Of a stretch of 64,000 nt of DNA, positions 44,455 through 52,846 are shown piece after piece. The notes beneath the pieces were generated by a model. The model ran no database searches, had not been told where the DNA came from, and saw only the letters and a program-made list of their open reading frames with translations. Position numbers and translations under genes: made by a program. The DNA is taken from the NCBI RefSeq assembly GCF_014655295.1, contig NZ_BNBI01000013.1, forward strand, positions 1 through 64,000. Direction: 5' to 3'. Source of the stretch: Streptomyces fumanus (GTDB lineage: Bacteria; Actinomycetota; Actinomycetes; Streptomycetales; Streptomycetaceae). Position 1 is the stretch's first letter, and every line of letters starts with the position of its first letter.

Positions 44455-44804
44455 CCGACGACACCGGAATCGACCCCGCCGTCCCGCCGAGCGGCGCGGG
44501 CTGCGCCGAGTGCGACGCGGCCGGCGGCTGGTGGTTCCATCTGCGGCGGTGCGCCGCCTGCGGGCACGTGGGCTGCTGCGACAGCTCCCCCGGGCAGCAC
44601 GCCACCGGCCACTACCGGGCCACCGGGCATCCCGTGGTGCAGAGTTACGAACCCGGCGAGGACTGGTTCTGGGACTACGCGACGGACACGCTGCGCGAGT
44701 CGGGCCCCGAGCTGGCCCCGCCCGCCAGCCGCCCCGCGGACCAGCCCGCGCCCGGACCGGCCGGGCGGGTACCGGCGGACTGGGCGCGCTCGCTGCACCG
44801 GTGA
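44451..44804 (+). CDS. UBP-type zinc finger protein
   Basis: 117 aa. ATG overlaps the kinase stop by four bases. A single ZnF-UBP domain (~15-80): CAECDAAGGWWFHLRRC, AACGHVGCCD, HATGHYRATGHPVVQSY and DWFWDY keep all the Cys/His positions; a Pro/Ala tail follows. In eukaryotes this domain binds the ubiquitin C-terminal Gly-Gly. In actinobacteria the ligand is unknown. Its place at the end of the receiver-flavoprotein/kinase operon suggests a role in that pathway. Confidence 0.9.
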   Translation: MTDDTGIDPAVPPSGAGCAECDAAGGWWFHLRRCAACGHVGCCDSSPGQHATGHYRATGHPVVQSYEPGEDWFWDYATDTLRESGPELAPPASRPADQPAPGPAGRVPADWARSLHR

Positions 44805-44828
44805 CGGGTCGTCGTACCGAGGGAGGAC

Positions 44829-44951
44829 GCTGACGGACCGTCGTCGCCAGGGTGTTGCGGAGGGCGCTGACGGCCGTCGTTCCCCGGGCGCTGACGGGCC
44901 GCCGTCGCCAGGGCGTTGCGGGTGGCGCTGACGGGCCCTCGTTCCCCGGGC
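44829..44951. repeat. Two tandem copies of a ~61-base intergenic repeat
   Basis: Unit 1 (44829-44889) and unit 2 (44890-44951) each consist of a 37-base part starting GCTGACGG and ending GGC, and a 24-25-base part starting GCTGACGG and ending CCCCGGGC. The two units differ at a few positions. It lies between the UBP zinc finger and the LuxR gene. No open reading frame is supported here. Confidence 0.8.
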
Positions 44952-44993
44952 GCCGGTGATCCGCGTGCCGGGGGCGCTGTCGGTGCCCCGTGC

Positions 44994-44999
44994 CAGGAT
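44994..44999 (+). promoter_or_regulatory. -10-like hexamer of a possible leaderless LuxR transcript
   Basis: CAGGAT (5 of 6 to TAnnnT-type boxes) ends six bases before the GTG at 45006. No clear ribosome site apart from a G-run. Confidence 0.35.
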
Positions 45000-45005
45000 G
45001 GGGGC

Positions 45006-47954
45006 GTGCCGCAGACCTCGTTCGCCGCTCCGCTCGTCGGCCGGGAAGCCGAACTCGCCCGGCTCACCGGCGTGCTCGCCCCCGCCCCCGCCGGAGGCGC
45101 CCGCGCCGTGCTGATCGCCGGGGACGCCGGGGTCGGCAAGACCCGGCTGCTGGACGAGGCCGCCGCCCGCGCCGCCGGGGCGGGCCGCACGGTACTGACC
45201 GGGCACTGCGTCGACCTCGGCGACGTGGGCCTGCCGTACCTGCCGTTCACCGAGATCCTCGGCGCGCTCGCCGCCGACGAGCGGTTCGCGCCCGTCCTCG
45301 CCGCCCATCCGGTGGCCGACCGGCTGCTGGGCGCCGGGCCGGACGCCGCCCGGGACCCCGACGGGCGGCTGCGGCTGTTCGAGGGCGTCGCCGGGCTGCT
45401 CACCGAGCTGGCCGGGACCGCCCCGCTGCTGCTGGTCCTGGAGGACCTGCACTGGGCCGACCAGTCCTCCCGGGACCTGCTGCGCTTCCTGCTCGGCCGG
45501 GGCGTGCTCCAGCGCTCCGGGGACCGCCTCGCGGTGTTCGCCTCCTACCGCGCCGACGACCTGCACCGCCGCCACCCGCTGCGGCCGCTGCTGGCCGAGC
45601 TGGTCCGGCTGCCCGGCGTGGAGCGGCTGGAGCTGCGGCCGCTGCCCGACGCCGACGTGGCCCGGCTGGTGCGCACCCTGCCGGACCGCCCGCTGCCGGA
45701 GGCCACGGTCCGCCGGATCGTCGAACGCGCCGAGGGCAACGCCTTCTACGCGGAGGAACTGGTCGCCGCCACCGGCCCCGGCGACGACGGCGTGCCCAGC
45801 GCGCTGGCCGACGTGCTGCTCATCCGGTTCGAGCAGCTCACCGACACCGCCCAGCAGGTGCTGCGGACCGCCGCCGTCGCCGGGCGGCGGGTCGGCCACG
45901 ACCTGCTGCGGGACGCCGTCGGGCTGCCCGAGGAGGAGCTGGAGGCGGCGCTGCGCGAGGCCGTGGGCCGGCAGCTCCTGGTGGCCGGCGACGGCGACAC
46001 CTACGCCTTCCGGCACGCGCTGGCCCGGGAGGCGGTCTACGCCGATCTCCTCCCCGGGGAACGGGCCCGGCTGCACGGCGCGTTCGCCCGGCTGCTGACC
46101 GCCCGCGACCACCGCCCGGAGAGCGCCGCCGAACGCGCCCACCACCACCGGGCGAGCCACGACCTGGCCGCCGCCCTCGCCGCGTCCCTGGAGGCCGCCG
46201 ACCACGCCGAGCGGGTCGGCGCGCCCGCCGAGGAGCTGCGGCACCTGGAGACGGCCCTGGACCTGTGGTCGGCGGTGGAGCCGGACCGGCGGCCGAGGGG
46301 CACCGGACTCGTGCCGCTCACCCTGCGCGCCTCCGCCGCCGCGGCGCACGCCGGGCAACTGCACCGCGCGGTCTCCCTCACCCGGTCCGCGCTGGCCGGC
46401 CTCGACCGGGACGCCGACCTGGAGCTGGCCGCCCGGGTGCGGTACACCCTCGCCGGGAACCTGCTGGACGTCGACAGCCTGACCGCCGCCTTCGCCCACA
46501 GCAGCGAGGCGCTCGCCCTGATCCCCGCCGACCCGCCGTCGGCGACCTGGGTGTGGGCGGCGGCCACCCATGTACTGGCCGCCCGCCAGGTCGGCCGGAA
46601 CGGCGTCGCCCTTAAGGTGGCGCACCGCGCGCTGGCCGCCGCCGAGGCGCTGGGCATCGACGACGCCCGCGCCGACCTGCTGATATCCCTGGCCGGCATG
46701 GACGGCGGCGGCCGGAGCACCGCGATCGGCCAGCGACGGCTGAAGCTGGCCCGGGACCTGGCGCGGCGCTCGGGCAACACACCGGTGGAGCTGCGCGCCC
46801 TGTTCAACCTGGCCGTCGGCACCTTCGAGGCGGGCGACCTGGAGAACTGCCTGGACCGGGTGACCGAGGGCCTGGACCGGGCCCGCCGCGCCGGGCTGCT
46901 GCACGCGCCGTACGCGGGAGAGCTGCGCTACCTCCAGCGGCTGGCGCGGTACACGCTCGGCCACTGGGACGACTTCGGGGCGAGCGGGCCGGACGAGGAG
47001 CCGGGCAGCCGCCTGTTCGTCGCCACCGGGCCCCTGCTGTACGCGGCGCTGGCCCGGGGCGACCTCGGCGCCGCCGACCGTGCCGAGGAGATGCTCCAGG
47101 GACCGTTCGACTGGCTGGGCACCCTGGTCGCGGGGGTGGTGCTGACCGACGCCGCCGCGCTGCGCGGCGACCCGGAGGAGGCGGTGCGCCGGATGCGGTC
47201 CACCGTCGAGGCGCTCACCGACGACGCGGGCACCCCGCCCGACGCGACGGTCCGGCTCGCCGCCCTCGCGCTGGCCGCCGTCGCCGACGCGGCCGTCGAG
47301 GCACGCCGGACCGGCGACGCGGCCGGGGTCCGGCGCTGGACGCGGACCGCGACGGACCTGGTGCGCCGGGCCCGGGAGTCGGCCGCGCACAGCCAGCGCG
47401 CGCTGCCGCAGGGGCCGGAGGGGCAGGCGTGGCTGGCGCGCGCCGAGGCCGAGTGGACCCGGGCGGTGTCCGGGCCCGACCCGGCGGTCTGGGCGAAGGC
47501 GGTCGCCGCGTTCGGGTACGGCGACCGCTACGAGCGGGCCCGGTGCCGGCTGCGGCTGGCCGAGGCCCTGCTCGCCGCCGGCCGGCGCGAGGAGGCGACG
47601 GCCGAGGCCGAGGCCGTCCGGCGCGACGCCGACCGGTTGGGCGCGGTGCCGCTGCGCGAGCGGCTGGACGCCCTGGTGCGCCGCGGCCGGCTCGCCGAGG
47701 CGCCGCCCGCCGGGGAGCGCGCCCCGGCGCTGACGCCCCGGGAGCGGGACGTCCTGAGGCTGCTGGCGCTCGGGCGCAGCAACCGGCAGATCGGCGAGGA
47801 GCTGTTCATCAGCGCCAAGACGGCCAGCGTCCACGTCTCCAACATCCTCGCCAAGCTGAACGCGGCGAGCCGTACCGAGGCGGCGGCCATCGCCCACCGC
47901 GACGGGCTGCTGGCGCCGGAACCGCCCGCCCCCGAGCCGTCGTCCACGACGTAG
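45006..47954 (+). CDS. Large ATP-binding LuxR-family regulator (LAL type)
   Basis: 982 aa from GTG 45006. N-terminal AAA/NTPase domain with LVGREAELARL, Walker A GDAGVGKTR (~40-48) and Walker B-like LLLVLEDLHWAD (~140-151). A long TPR-like helical middle (~360-880) follows. A LuxR helix-turn-helix lies at the C-terminus (~910-970: LTPRERDVLRLLALGRSNRQIGEELFISAKTASVHVSNILAKL). LAL regulators are ATP-dependent activators of catabolic or secondary-metabolite genes. No such cluster is adjacent, so the target is unknown. It is preceded by the 61-base tandem repeat. Confidence 0.93.
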   Translation: MPQTSFAAPLVGREAELARLTGVLAPAPAGGARAVLIAGDAGVGKTRLLDEAAARAAGAGRTVLTGHCVDLGDVGLPYLPFTEILGALAADERFAPVLAAHPVADRLLGAGPDAARDPDGRLRLFEGVAGLLTELAGTAPLLLVLEDLHWADQSSRDLLRFLLGRGVLQRSGDRLAVFASYRADDLHRRHPLRPLLAELVRLPGVERLELRPLPDADVARLVRTLPDRPLPEATVRRIVERAEGNAFYAEELVAATGPGDDGVPSALADVLLIRFEQLTDTAQQVLRTAAVAGRRVGHDLLRDAVGLPEEELEAALREAVGRQLLVAGDGDTYAFRHALAREAVYADLLPGERARLHGAFARLLTARDHRPESAAERAHHHRASHDLAAALAASLEAADHAERVGAPAEELRHLETALDLWSAVEPDRRPRGTGLVPLTLRASAAAAHAGQLHRAVSLTRSALAGLDRDADLELAARVRYTLAGNLLDVDSLTAAFAHSSEALALIPADPPSATWVWAAATHVLAARQVGRNGVALKVAHRALAAAEALGIDDARADLLISLAGMDGGGRSTAIGQRRLKLARDLARRSGNTPVELRALFNLAVGTFEAGDLENCLDRVTEGLDRARRAGLLHAPYAGELRYLQRLARYTLGHWDDFGASGPDEEPGSRLFVATGPLLYAALARGDLGAADRAEEMLQGPFDWLGTLVAGVVLTDAAALRGDPEEAVRRMRSTVEALTDDAGTPPDATVRLAALALAAVADAAVEARRTGDAAGVRRWTRTATDLVRRARESAAHSQRALPQGPEGQAWLARAEAEWTRAVSGPDPAVWAKAVAAFGYGDRYERARCRLRLAEALLAAGRREEATAEAEAVRRDADRLGAVPLRERLDALVRRGRLAEAPPAGERAPALTPRERDVLRLLALGRSNRQIGEELFISAKTASVHVSNILAKLNAASRTEAAAIAHRDGLLAPEPPAPEPSSTT

Positions 47955-48070
47955 GCGGTGCGGCCGCGAGGGGGCTTCCGCGCCGGGGCGGTGGGGAACC
48001 TCGTCGTCGCGCCGGGCGTTGTCCGGTCAGCCCCACCGGTGCGGGAGGACCACGACGACAGGGCGGCAGG

Positions 48071-49483
48071 ATGAGCGAGTTGGTGCCCGGCGGCAATGTG
48101 CCCCTGCCCGGCGGTCCCGTGGGCGTGCGGGTGGGGGGCGCCTTCGATCTGTCCGCGCTGATCACGGACGACGGGGGCAAGGTGGCCGGCGACGGCGACT
48201 TCGTCTTCTACAACCAGCCGGACGCCCCCGGGGCCCGGCTGCGGGACGGTGTCCTCACCGTCGACCCGGCGCGTCTGCGCACCGGCGCCACCCGGGTGAC
48301 CGTCGCCGTCAGCCCCGCCGACCCCGGCACCGCGCTGAGCGACCTGCCCTCGCCCGCCCTGCGGATCACCGACGCGTCCGGCCGCGTCCTCGCCCGGTTC
48401 ACTCCCCCGCGTCCGGGCCGGGAGACGGTGCTGCTGCTCGCGGAGTTCTACCGGCGCGGCGACCGGTGGAAGCTGCGCGCCCTCGGCCAGGGCTACGCGG
48501 ACGGCCTGGCCGGCCTCGCCCGCGACTTCGGCGTGGACGTGGACGACGACCACCCGACGACCAGCCCCGCGACCGGTCCTGCAACCAGCCCCACGACCGG
48601 TCCCATGGCCGGCCCCACCACCACCCCCGCGACCGGTCCCACGGCCGGCCCCGCCACCGGCCCCCTCACCGGTCCCGCCACCGACTCCGCCCCGCCCGGT
48701 GCCCCGGACCCCGCCGCCTTCCTCGACGCGGTCAACTCCGCGCGGGCCGCCGCCGGTTCCCCGCCGGTGCGGTTCGACCCGCGGCTCGTGGCCGCCGCCC
48801 GGGAGCATGCCGCCGCGATGGCCGCGGCCGGTGCGCTGAGCGTGCAGACCAGGGACGGGGTCGCCGTCTACCAGCGGATCATCGCCGCCGGATACCGGTA
48901 CCTCACCGTCGGCGAGCACCTGGTCTCCGGGCCGCGCACGGCACGCGAGTTCGCGGCGTACTGCCTGGAGACGGACGGCGCCCGGCGCACCCTGTGCGAC
49001 GCCGCGTACGCCCATGTCGGGCTGGCGCGCGCCACCGGCGGCCCGGCGGGCGGCGCCTACTGGACGGCGCTGTGGGCCGGTCCGCTCACCCCGGACGGCC
49101 TGGCCCGGACGGTCGCCGAGGTCGTCGGCCTCACCAACCGGCGGCGGACCGGCGCGGGGCTGCCGCCGCTGGCCGCCGACCCCCGGCTCACCGCCGCCGC
49201 CCAGGCGCACAGCGCCGACATGGTGGCCCGCGACTTCTACGCGCACACCGACCCCGACGGCGGCCGGCCCTGGGACCGCGCCGGCGCCGCCGGCGCCCCG
49301 CACCGCACGGTCGGCGAGAACATCGCCTGCGGCCAGCGCTCCCCGGCCGATGTCGTGGAGGGCTGGATGAACAGCCCGGGGCACCGCGCCAACATCCTCA
49401 AGCCCGACTTCACCCACATCGGCGTCGGCCTGGCCGGCGGGGGCCGCGCGGGCACGTACTGGACGCAGGTGTTCGGCGGTTGA
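48071..49483 (+). CDS. TerD domain fused to two CAP/SCP domains
   Basis: 470 aa from ATG 48071. Residues ~1-158 are a TerD domain (LVPGGNVPLPGGPVGVRVG, FDLSALITDDGGKV, DGDFVFYNQP), the calcium-binding tellurite/stress family of the cytoplasm. A low-complexity Thr/Pro/Gly/Ala linker (~160-215) follows. The first CAP domain (~218-345) lacks the catalytic His/Glu residues (SVQTRDG, VGEHLVSG). The second (~350-470) keeps YAHTDPDG, VGENIACG and NSPGHRANIL with C-terminal YWTQVFGG. No signal peptide is present although CAP domains are normally secreted. A purine-rich GGCAGG precedes the ATG. Confidence 0.9.
   Translation: MSELVPGGNVPLPGGPVGVRVGGAFDLSALITDDGGKVAGDGDFVFYNQPDAPGARLRDGVLTVDPARLRTGATRVTVAVSPADPGTALSDLPSPALRITDASGRVLARFTPPRPGRETVLLLAEFYRRGDRWKLRALGQGYADGLAGLARDFGVDVDDDHPTTSPATGPATSPTTGPMAGPTTTPATGPTAGPATGPLTGPATDSAPPGAPDPAAFLDAVNSARAAAGSPPVRFDPRLVAAAREHAAAMAAAGALSVQTRDGVAVYQRIIAAGYRYLTVGEHLVSGPRTAREFAAYCLETDGARRTLCDAAYAHVGLARATGGPAGGAYWTALWAGPLTPDGLARTVAEVVGLTNRRRTGAGLPPLAADPRLTAAAQAHSADMVARDFYAHTDPDGGRPWDRAGAAGAPHRTVGENIACGQRSPADVVEGWMNSPGHRANILKPDFTHIGVGLAGGGRAGTYWTQVFGG
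48558..48690 (+). repeat. Degenerate ACCGGTCC-type tandem repeat encoding the TerD-CAP linker
   Basis: About nine imperfect 12-18-base units built on CGACCGGTCCC encode repeated A-T-G-P-T/A motifs. Coding, in frame, and a likely site of length variation. Confidence 0.7.
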
Positions 49484-49537
49484 CCCACCGCGCACACGAT
49501 CTTGGCGGAACGGCGGGGTCCGGGAAAGGATGCCCCC

Positions 49538-50215
49538 ATGAAGGGTGACCTCTTTTCCCACGAGCACATGGTGCAGCCCGCGCAGGCGCCGGGCATGACC
49601 GTCGAGAACTCCAAGTGCATCCGCTACGCGGTCAACGGCGAGATGCTGGCCCGGCAGGGCGCCATGGTCGCCTACCGCGGCAACCTCCAGTTCGAACGCA
49701 AGGGCCAGGGCGTGGGCGGGATGCTCAAGCGCGCGGTCACCGGGGAGGGGCTGCCCCTGATGGCGGTGCGCGGCCAGGGCGAGGCGTGGTTCGCGCACGA
49801 GGCGCAGAGCGTCTTCGTCGTCCAGGTCGACCCGGGCGACGAGTTCACCGTCAACGGCCGCAACGTGCTCTGCTTCGACGCCTCGCTGTCGTACCGCATC
49901 GCCACCGTCAAGGGCGCCGGCATCAGCGGCGGCGGCCTGTTCAACAGCGTGTTCAGCGGCCAGGGCAACCTGGGCCTGATCTGCGAGGGCACCCCGCTGG
50001 TCATCCCGGTCTCCCCGCAGTACCCGGTGTACGTCGACACCGACGCGATCGTCGGCTGGACCGCCGGGCTGGACACCTCCCTGCACCGCTCGCAGTCCAT
50101 CGGCTCGATGCTGCGCGGCGGCTCCGGGGAGGCCGTGCAGCTCATGCTCCAGGGGCAGGGATATGTGGTGGTGCGGCCGAGCGAGGCCACGCCGCAGAAG
50201 ACGCAGCAGCACTGA
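49538..50215 (+). CDS. AIM24 family protein
   Basis: 225 aa from ATG 49538, with GGGAAAGGA nine bases upstream. It is an all-beta double-psi-like domain typical of AIM24/TIGR00266: EMLARQGAMVAYRGNLQFERKG, GQGEAWFAHEAQSVFVVQVDPGDEF and MLRGGSGEAVQLMLQGQGYVVVRPSE. The yeast homologue acts in mitochondrial inner-membrane organisation; bacterial members are uncharacterised. It begins 54 bases after the TerD-CAP gene. Confidence 0.88.
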   Translation: MKGDLFSHEHMVQPAQAPGMTVENSKCIRYAVNGEMLARQGAMVAYRGNLQFERKGQGVGGMLKRAVTGEGLPLMAVRGQGEAWFAHEAQSVFVVQVDPGDEFTVNGRNVLCFDASLSYRIATVKGAGISGGGLFNSVFSGQGNLGLICEGTPLVIPVSPQYPVYVDTDAIVGWTAGLDTSLHRSQSIGSMLRGGSGEAVQLMLQGQGYVVVRPSEATPQKTQQH

Positions 50216-50227
50216 GAGGCCACGTAC

Positions 50228-51187
50228 GTGATCGGGATCAGGGAGATCGACGCCGCCGCCGAGCGCATCGCCGGCCATGTGGTGCGCACCCCCACGGTGG
50301 ACAGCCCCGGGCTGTCGGCGCTGCTCGGGGTGCCGGTGACGGCGAAACTGGAACTGCTGCAGCGCACCGGCTCGTTCAAGGCGCGCGGCGCGGTCGCCAA
50401 GCTGCTGTCGCTGAGCGAGGCCGAGCGGGCCGCCGGGGTGGTGGCGGTCAGCGGCGGCAATCACGGGATCGCCCTGGCGGTCATGGCCGCCGCCCTCGAT
50501 GTGAAGGCCACGGTGGTGATGCCGCGCACGGCACCCGCCCGTTCCGTCCGGATCGCCGAGGACGCCGGGGCGTCGGTGCGGCTGACCGACGGCATGGACA
50601 GCGCGTTCGCGCTCGCCGCCCGGCTCGGCGAGGAGGGGCTGACGCCGGTGCACCCCTTCGACGACCCGGTGGTCATCGCCGGACAGGGCACCGTGGGGCG
50701 GGAGTTCGCCGCCGACGCGGGCGACCTCACCGACGTCCTGGTGAGCATCGGGGGCGGCGGGCTGATCGCCGGGGTGGCGGTGGCGCTGCGGGCGCTGCGG
50801 CCGGACATACGGGTGTGGGGGGTGGAGACCGAGGGCGCCGAGGCGATGTCGCGGGCGCTGGCGGCGGGCGGGCCGGTGCCGGTGGAGGTGTCGTCGATCG
50901 TCACCACGCTCAGCGCCCCGTCCGTGTCGGCGCTGACGTACGAGCATGTGGCGGCGCTGGTCACCGAGGTGCTGGTGGTGCCGGACCGGGAGGCCGTCCG
51001 GGGTTCGCTGGAGCTGGCCGAGCACGCGAAGCTGTGGACCGAGCCGGCCGCGGGCTGTCTGGTCCCCGCCGCCCGGCGGGTGGCCGAGCGGGTGGGCCCC
51101 GGGGCCCGGCTCGGCCTGGTGGTCTGCGGAGGCAACGCGTCGGTCGCGGACGTGGCGGCCTGGACCACACGGTTCGGCCTGGGCTGA
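50228..51187 (+). CDS. PLP-dependent serine/threonine dehydratase
   Basis: 319 aa, GTG start with GAGAGG upstream, 12 bases after the AIM24 stop. Fold-type II PLP enzyme: lysine in RTGSFKARGA binds PLP, SGGNHGIALA binds the substrate carboxylate and SIGGGGLIAG the phosphate. There is no C-terminal ACT domain, so it resembles catabolic threonine dehydratase or serine racemase-like enzymes, giving 2-oxobutyrate or pyruvate plus ammonia. Confidence 0.9.
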   Translation: MIGIREIDAAAERIAGHVVRTPTVDSPGLSALLGVPVTAKLELLQRTGSFKARGAVAKLLSLSEAERAAGVVAVSGGNHGIALAVMAAALDVKATVVMPRTAPARSVRIAEDAGASVRLTDGMDSAFALAARLGEEGLTPVHPFDDPVVIAGQGTVGREFAADAGDLTDVLVSIGGGGLIAGVAVALRALRPDIRVWGVETEGAEAMSRALAAGGPVPVEVSSIVTTLSAPSVSALTYEHVAALVTEVLVVPDREAVRGSLELAEHAKLWTEPAAGCLVPAARRVAERVGPGARLGLVVCGGNASVADVAAWTTRFGLG

Positions 51188-51202
51188 CGGCCGTACGGGA
51201 CC

Positions 51203-51229
51203 CGGGGGCGGCGGGAGGGGCCGCCCCCG
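51203..51229 (+). terminator. Terminator hairpin after the dehydratase
   Basis: CGGGGGCGGC (51203-51212) pairs exactly with GCCGCCCCCG (51220-51229) across a seven-base loop, 15 bases after the stop codon. Confidence 0.65.
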
Positions 51230-51289
51230 CGCCAGAAGGCCGCCGTCCCCGCCGGCACACGCCCCCTCCGGGCCGTTTTCGCCCGGTCA

Positions 51290-51305
51290 GGACGGGGACC
51301 CGTCC
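51290..51305. promoter_or_regulatory. Palindrome at the start of the F420-type oxidoreductase gene
   Basis: GGACGGG (51290-51296) and CCCGTCC (51299-51305) are exact complements with GA between them, ending three bases before the ATG at 51309, where a ribosome site would normally be. It could be an operator or an RNA hairpin masking the start. Confidence 0.4.
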
Positions 51306-51308
51306 GTT

Positions 51309-52286
51309 ATGGTGCGAATCGGATACACGATGATGACCGAGCAGGCCGGCCCCCGTGAACTGGTCGGCCATGTGGTGCGGGCCGAGGAGGTCGGCTTCGA
51401 CTTCTCGGTGACCTCCGACCACTACTTCCCGTGGCTGCGTGCGCAGGGTCACTCCCCGTACGCGTGGAGCGTGCTCGGCGCGGCGGCCCAGGCGACGTCG
51501 CGCATCCCGCTGATGACGTACGTGACCTGCCCGACGTTCCGGTACCACCCGGCGGTGGTGGCGCAGAAGGCGGCGACGATGCAGTTGCTGTCCGAGGGCC
51601 GGTTCCGGCTGGGGCTGGGCTCGGGCGAGAACCTCAACGAGCACGTGGTGGGCGGCGGCTGGCCGTCCGTGGACGTGCGGCACGAGATGTTCCGGGAGGC
51701 CGTGGAGATCATCCGGGCGCTGTTCGACGGCGGTCACGTCACCCACCACGGCACCCACTTCGACGTGGAGTCCGCCAAGCTGTGGGACCTGCCGGACAGC
51801 CCCCCGCCGATCGGGATCGCCGTCTCCGGCGAGCGGTCGGCGAAGCTCGCGGGCGAACTGGCCGACCTGGTGATCGCCACCGAGCCGAAGCCGGAGCTGC
51901 TGGACTCCTTCGACCGGCACGGCGGCAGCGGCAAGCCCCGCGTCGGGCAGCTCCCGGTCTGCTACGACCCGGACCGCGAGACGGCGATCGAGCGGGCGCA
52001 CGACCAGTTCCGCTGGTTCGGCAGCGGCTGGAAGGTCAACTCCGAGCTGCCGCACCCGGACTCCTTCGAGGCGGCGACCCAGTTCGTCACCCCGGACGAC
52101 GTGGCCGCGTCGATCCCGTGCGGCGACGACCCGCAGGCGTTCGTCGAGGCGGTGCGGCCGTACGCGGAGGCCGGGTTCACCGAGATCGCCCTGGTGCAGA
52201 TCGGCGGCGACTCCCAGCACGCCTTCCTGGACTGGTCCGAGAAGACCCTGCTGCCGGCGCTGCGCGAGGCGCTGGGCGGCTCCTGA
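51309..52286 (+). CDS. LLM-class F420-dependent oxidoreductase (G6PDH-like subfamily)
   Basis: 325 aa from ATG 51309 (GTG 51312 possible). It is a luciferase-like TIM barrel: RIGYTMMTEQAGPRELVGHV, FDFSVTSDHYFPWL, LGLGSGENLNEHVVG and PPPIGIAVSGERSAKLAGELADLVIATEP. This layout is that of the F420-dependent glucose-6-phosphate dehydrogenase-related group; the true substrate is unknown. It has its own upstream region with a palindrome at the start site. Confidence 0.9.
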   Translation: MVRIGYTMMTEQAGPRELVGHVVRAEEVGFDFSVTSDHYFPWLRAQGHSPYAWSVLGAAAQATSRIPLMTYVTCPTFRYHPAVVAQKAATMQLLSEGRFRLGLGSGENLNEHVVGGGWPSVDVRHEMFREAVEIIRALFDGGHVTHHGTHFDVESAKLWDLPDSPPPIGIAVSGERSAKLAGELADLVIATEPKPELLDSFDRHGGSGKPRVGQLPVCYDPDRETAIERAHDQFRWFGSGWKVNSELPHPDSFEAATQFVTPDDVAASIPCGDDPQAFVEAVRPYAEAGFTEIALVQIGGDSQHAFLDWSEKTLLPALREALGGS

Positions 52287-52302
52287 GGGCGTGTCGGATC
52301 GG

Positions 52303-52320
52303 TAACGTTCGATAACGTTC
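52303..52320. promoter_or_regulatory. Direct repeat TAACGTTC with one helical turn spacing
   Basis: TAACGTTC occurs at 52303-52310 and 52313-52320, a 10-base period. Each holds the palindrome AACGTT. The A/T-rich character stands out from the surroundings. It lies 25 bases upstream of the SigB-type element of the SsgA-like gene. Confidence 0.45.
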
Positions 52321-52344
52321 CGGGAATGTCACCCGGTCGACGGA

Positions 52345-52368
52345 GCATCGTCCGGGAGGTCGGGGTAC
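52345..52368 (+). promoter_or_regulatory. SigB-type promoter element for the SsgA-like gene
   Basis: GCAT (52345-52348), 14 bases, GGGTAC (52363-52368). Predicted start ~52375 with a ~36-base leader containing CCGGAGG. Confidence 0.6.
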
Positions 52369-52410
52369 TCGAAGAGGGCTACGCAGATTCGTCGTCCCGG
52401 AGGCCCTTTC

Positions 52411-52839
52411 GTGAACTCGCTCGTGCACAAGACGCTTGTCGTACAGCTCCAGGCGGGCGACACGGACCGGTGCTCCGTCCTCGCCCACCTGGGGTACGAC
52501 GCCGCGGACCCGTTCGCGCTGAGCATCGTCTTCAGCCACGACGGGCGGGTGCTGGCCCGCTGGACGCTGGACCGCGAGATGGTCGCCGACGGCCTGCTGC
52601 GCCCGGTCGGCGTCGGTGACGTGCGGCTGCGCCCGGTCTCCCGGGGCGTCTGGGACGAGCTGCGCATGGAGTTCCTGGGCGACCCGCGCACCGACGGCGA
52701 CCGGCACCGCGCGGTGGTGTACGCGTGGGCGCCGGCGGTCGCCGCCTTCCTGCGCGAGACCCACCGCCTGGTCCCGCCCGGCCGGGAGAAGGTCGCCGTC
52801 GACGACTTCCTGGCGGAGGTCATCGCCGGCGCCGAGTGA
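52411..52839 (+). CDS. SsgA-like sporulation/cell division regulator (SALP)
   Basis: 142 aa, GTG start with CCGGAGG eight bases upstream. Whole-length SsgA/SsgB family match: YDAADPFALSIVFSHDGRVLARWTLDREMVADGL, then GDVRLRPVSRGVWDELRMEFLG and a C-terminal helix. SALPs guide septum placement and cell-wall remodelling during sporulation in streptomycetes; this group is restricted to morphologically complex actinomycetes. The SigB-type element upstream would link it to stress. Confidence 0.93.
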   Translation: MNSLVHKTLVVQLQAGDTDRCSVLAHLGYDAADPFALSIVFSHDGRVLARWTLDREMVADGLLRPVGVGDVRLRPVSRGVWDELRMEFLGDPRTDGDRHRAVVYAWAPAVAAFLRETHRLVPPGREKVAVDDFLAEVIAGAE

Positions 52840-52846
52840 CGCCGGC

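Noticed and set aside
44829..44951. CRISPR remnant
   Set aside because: Only two composite units, no unique spacers and no cas genes.
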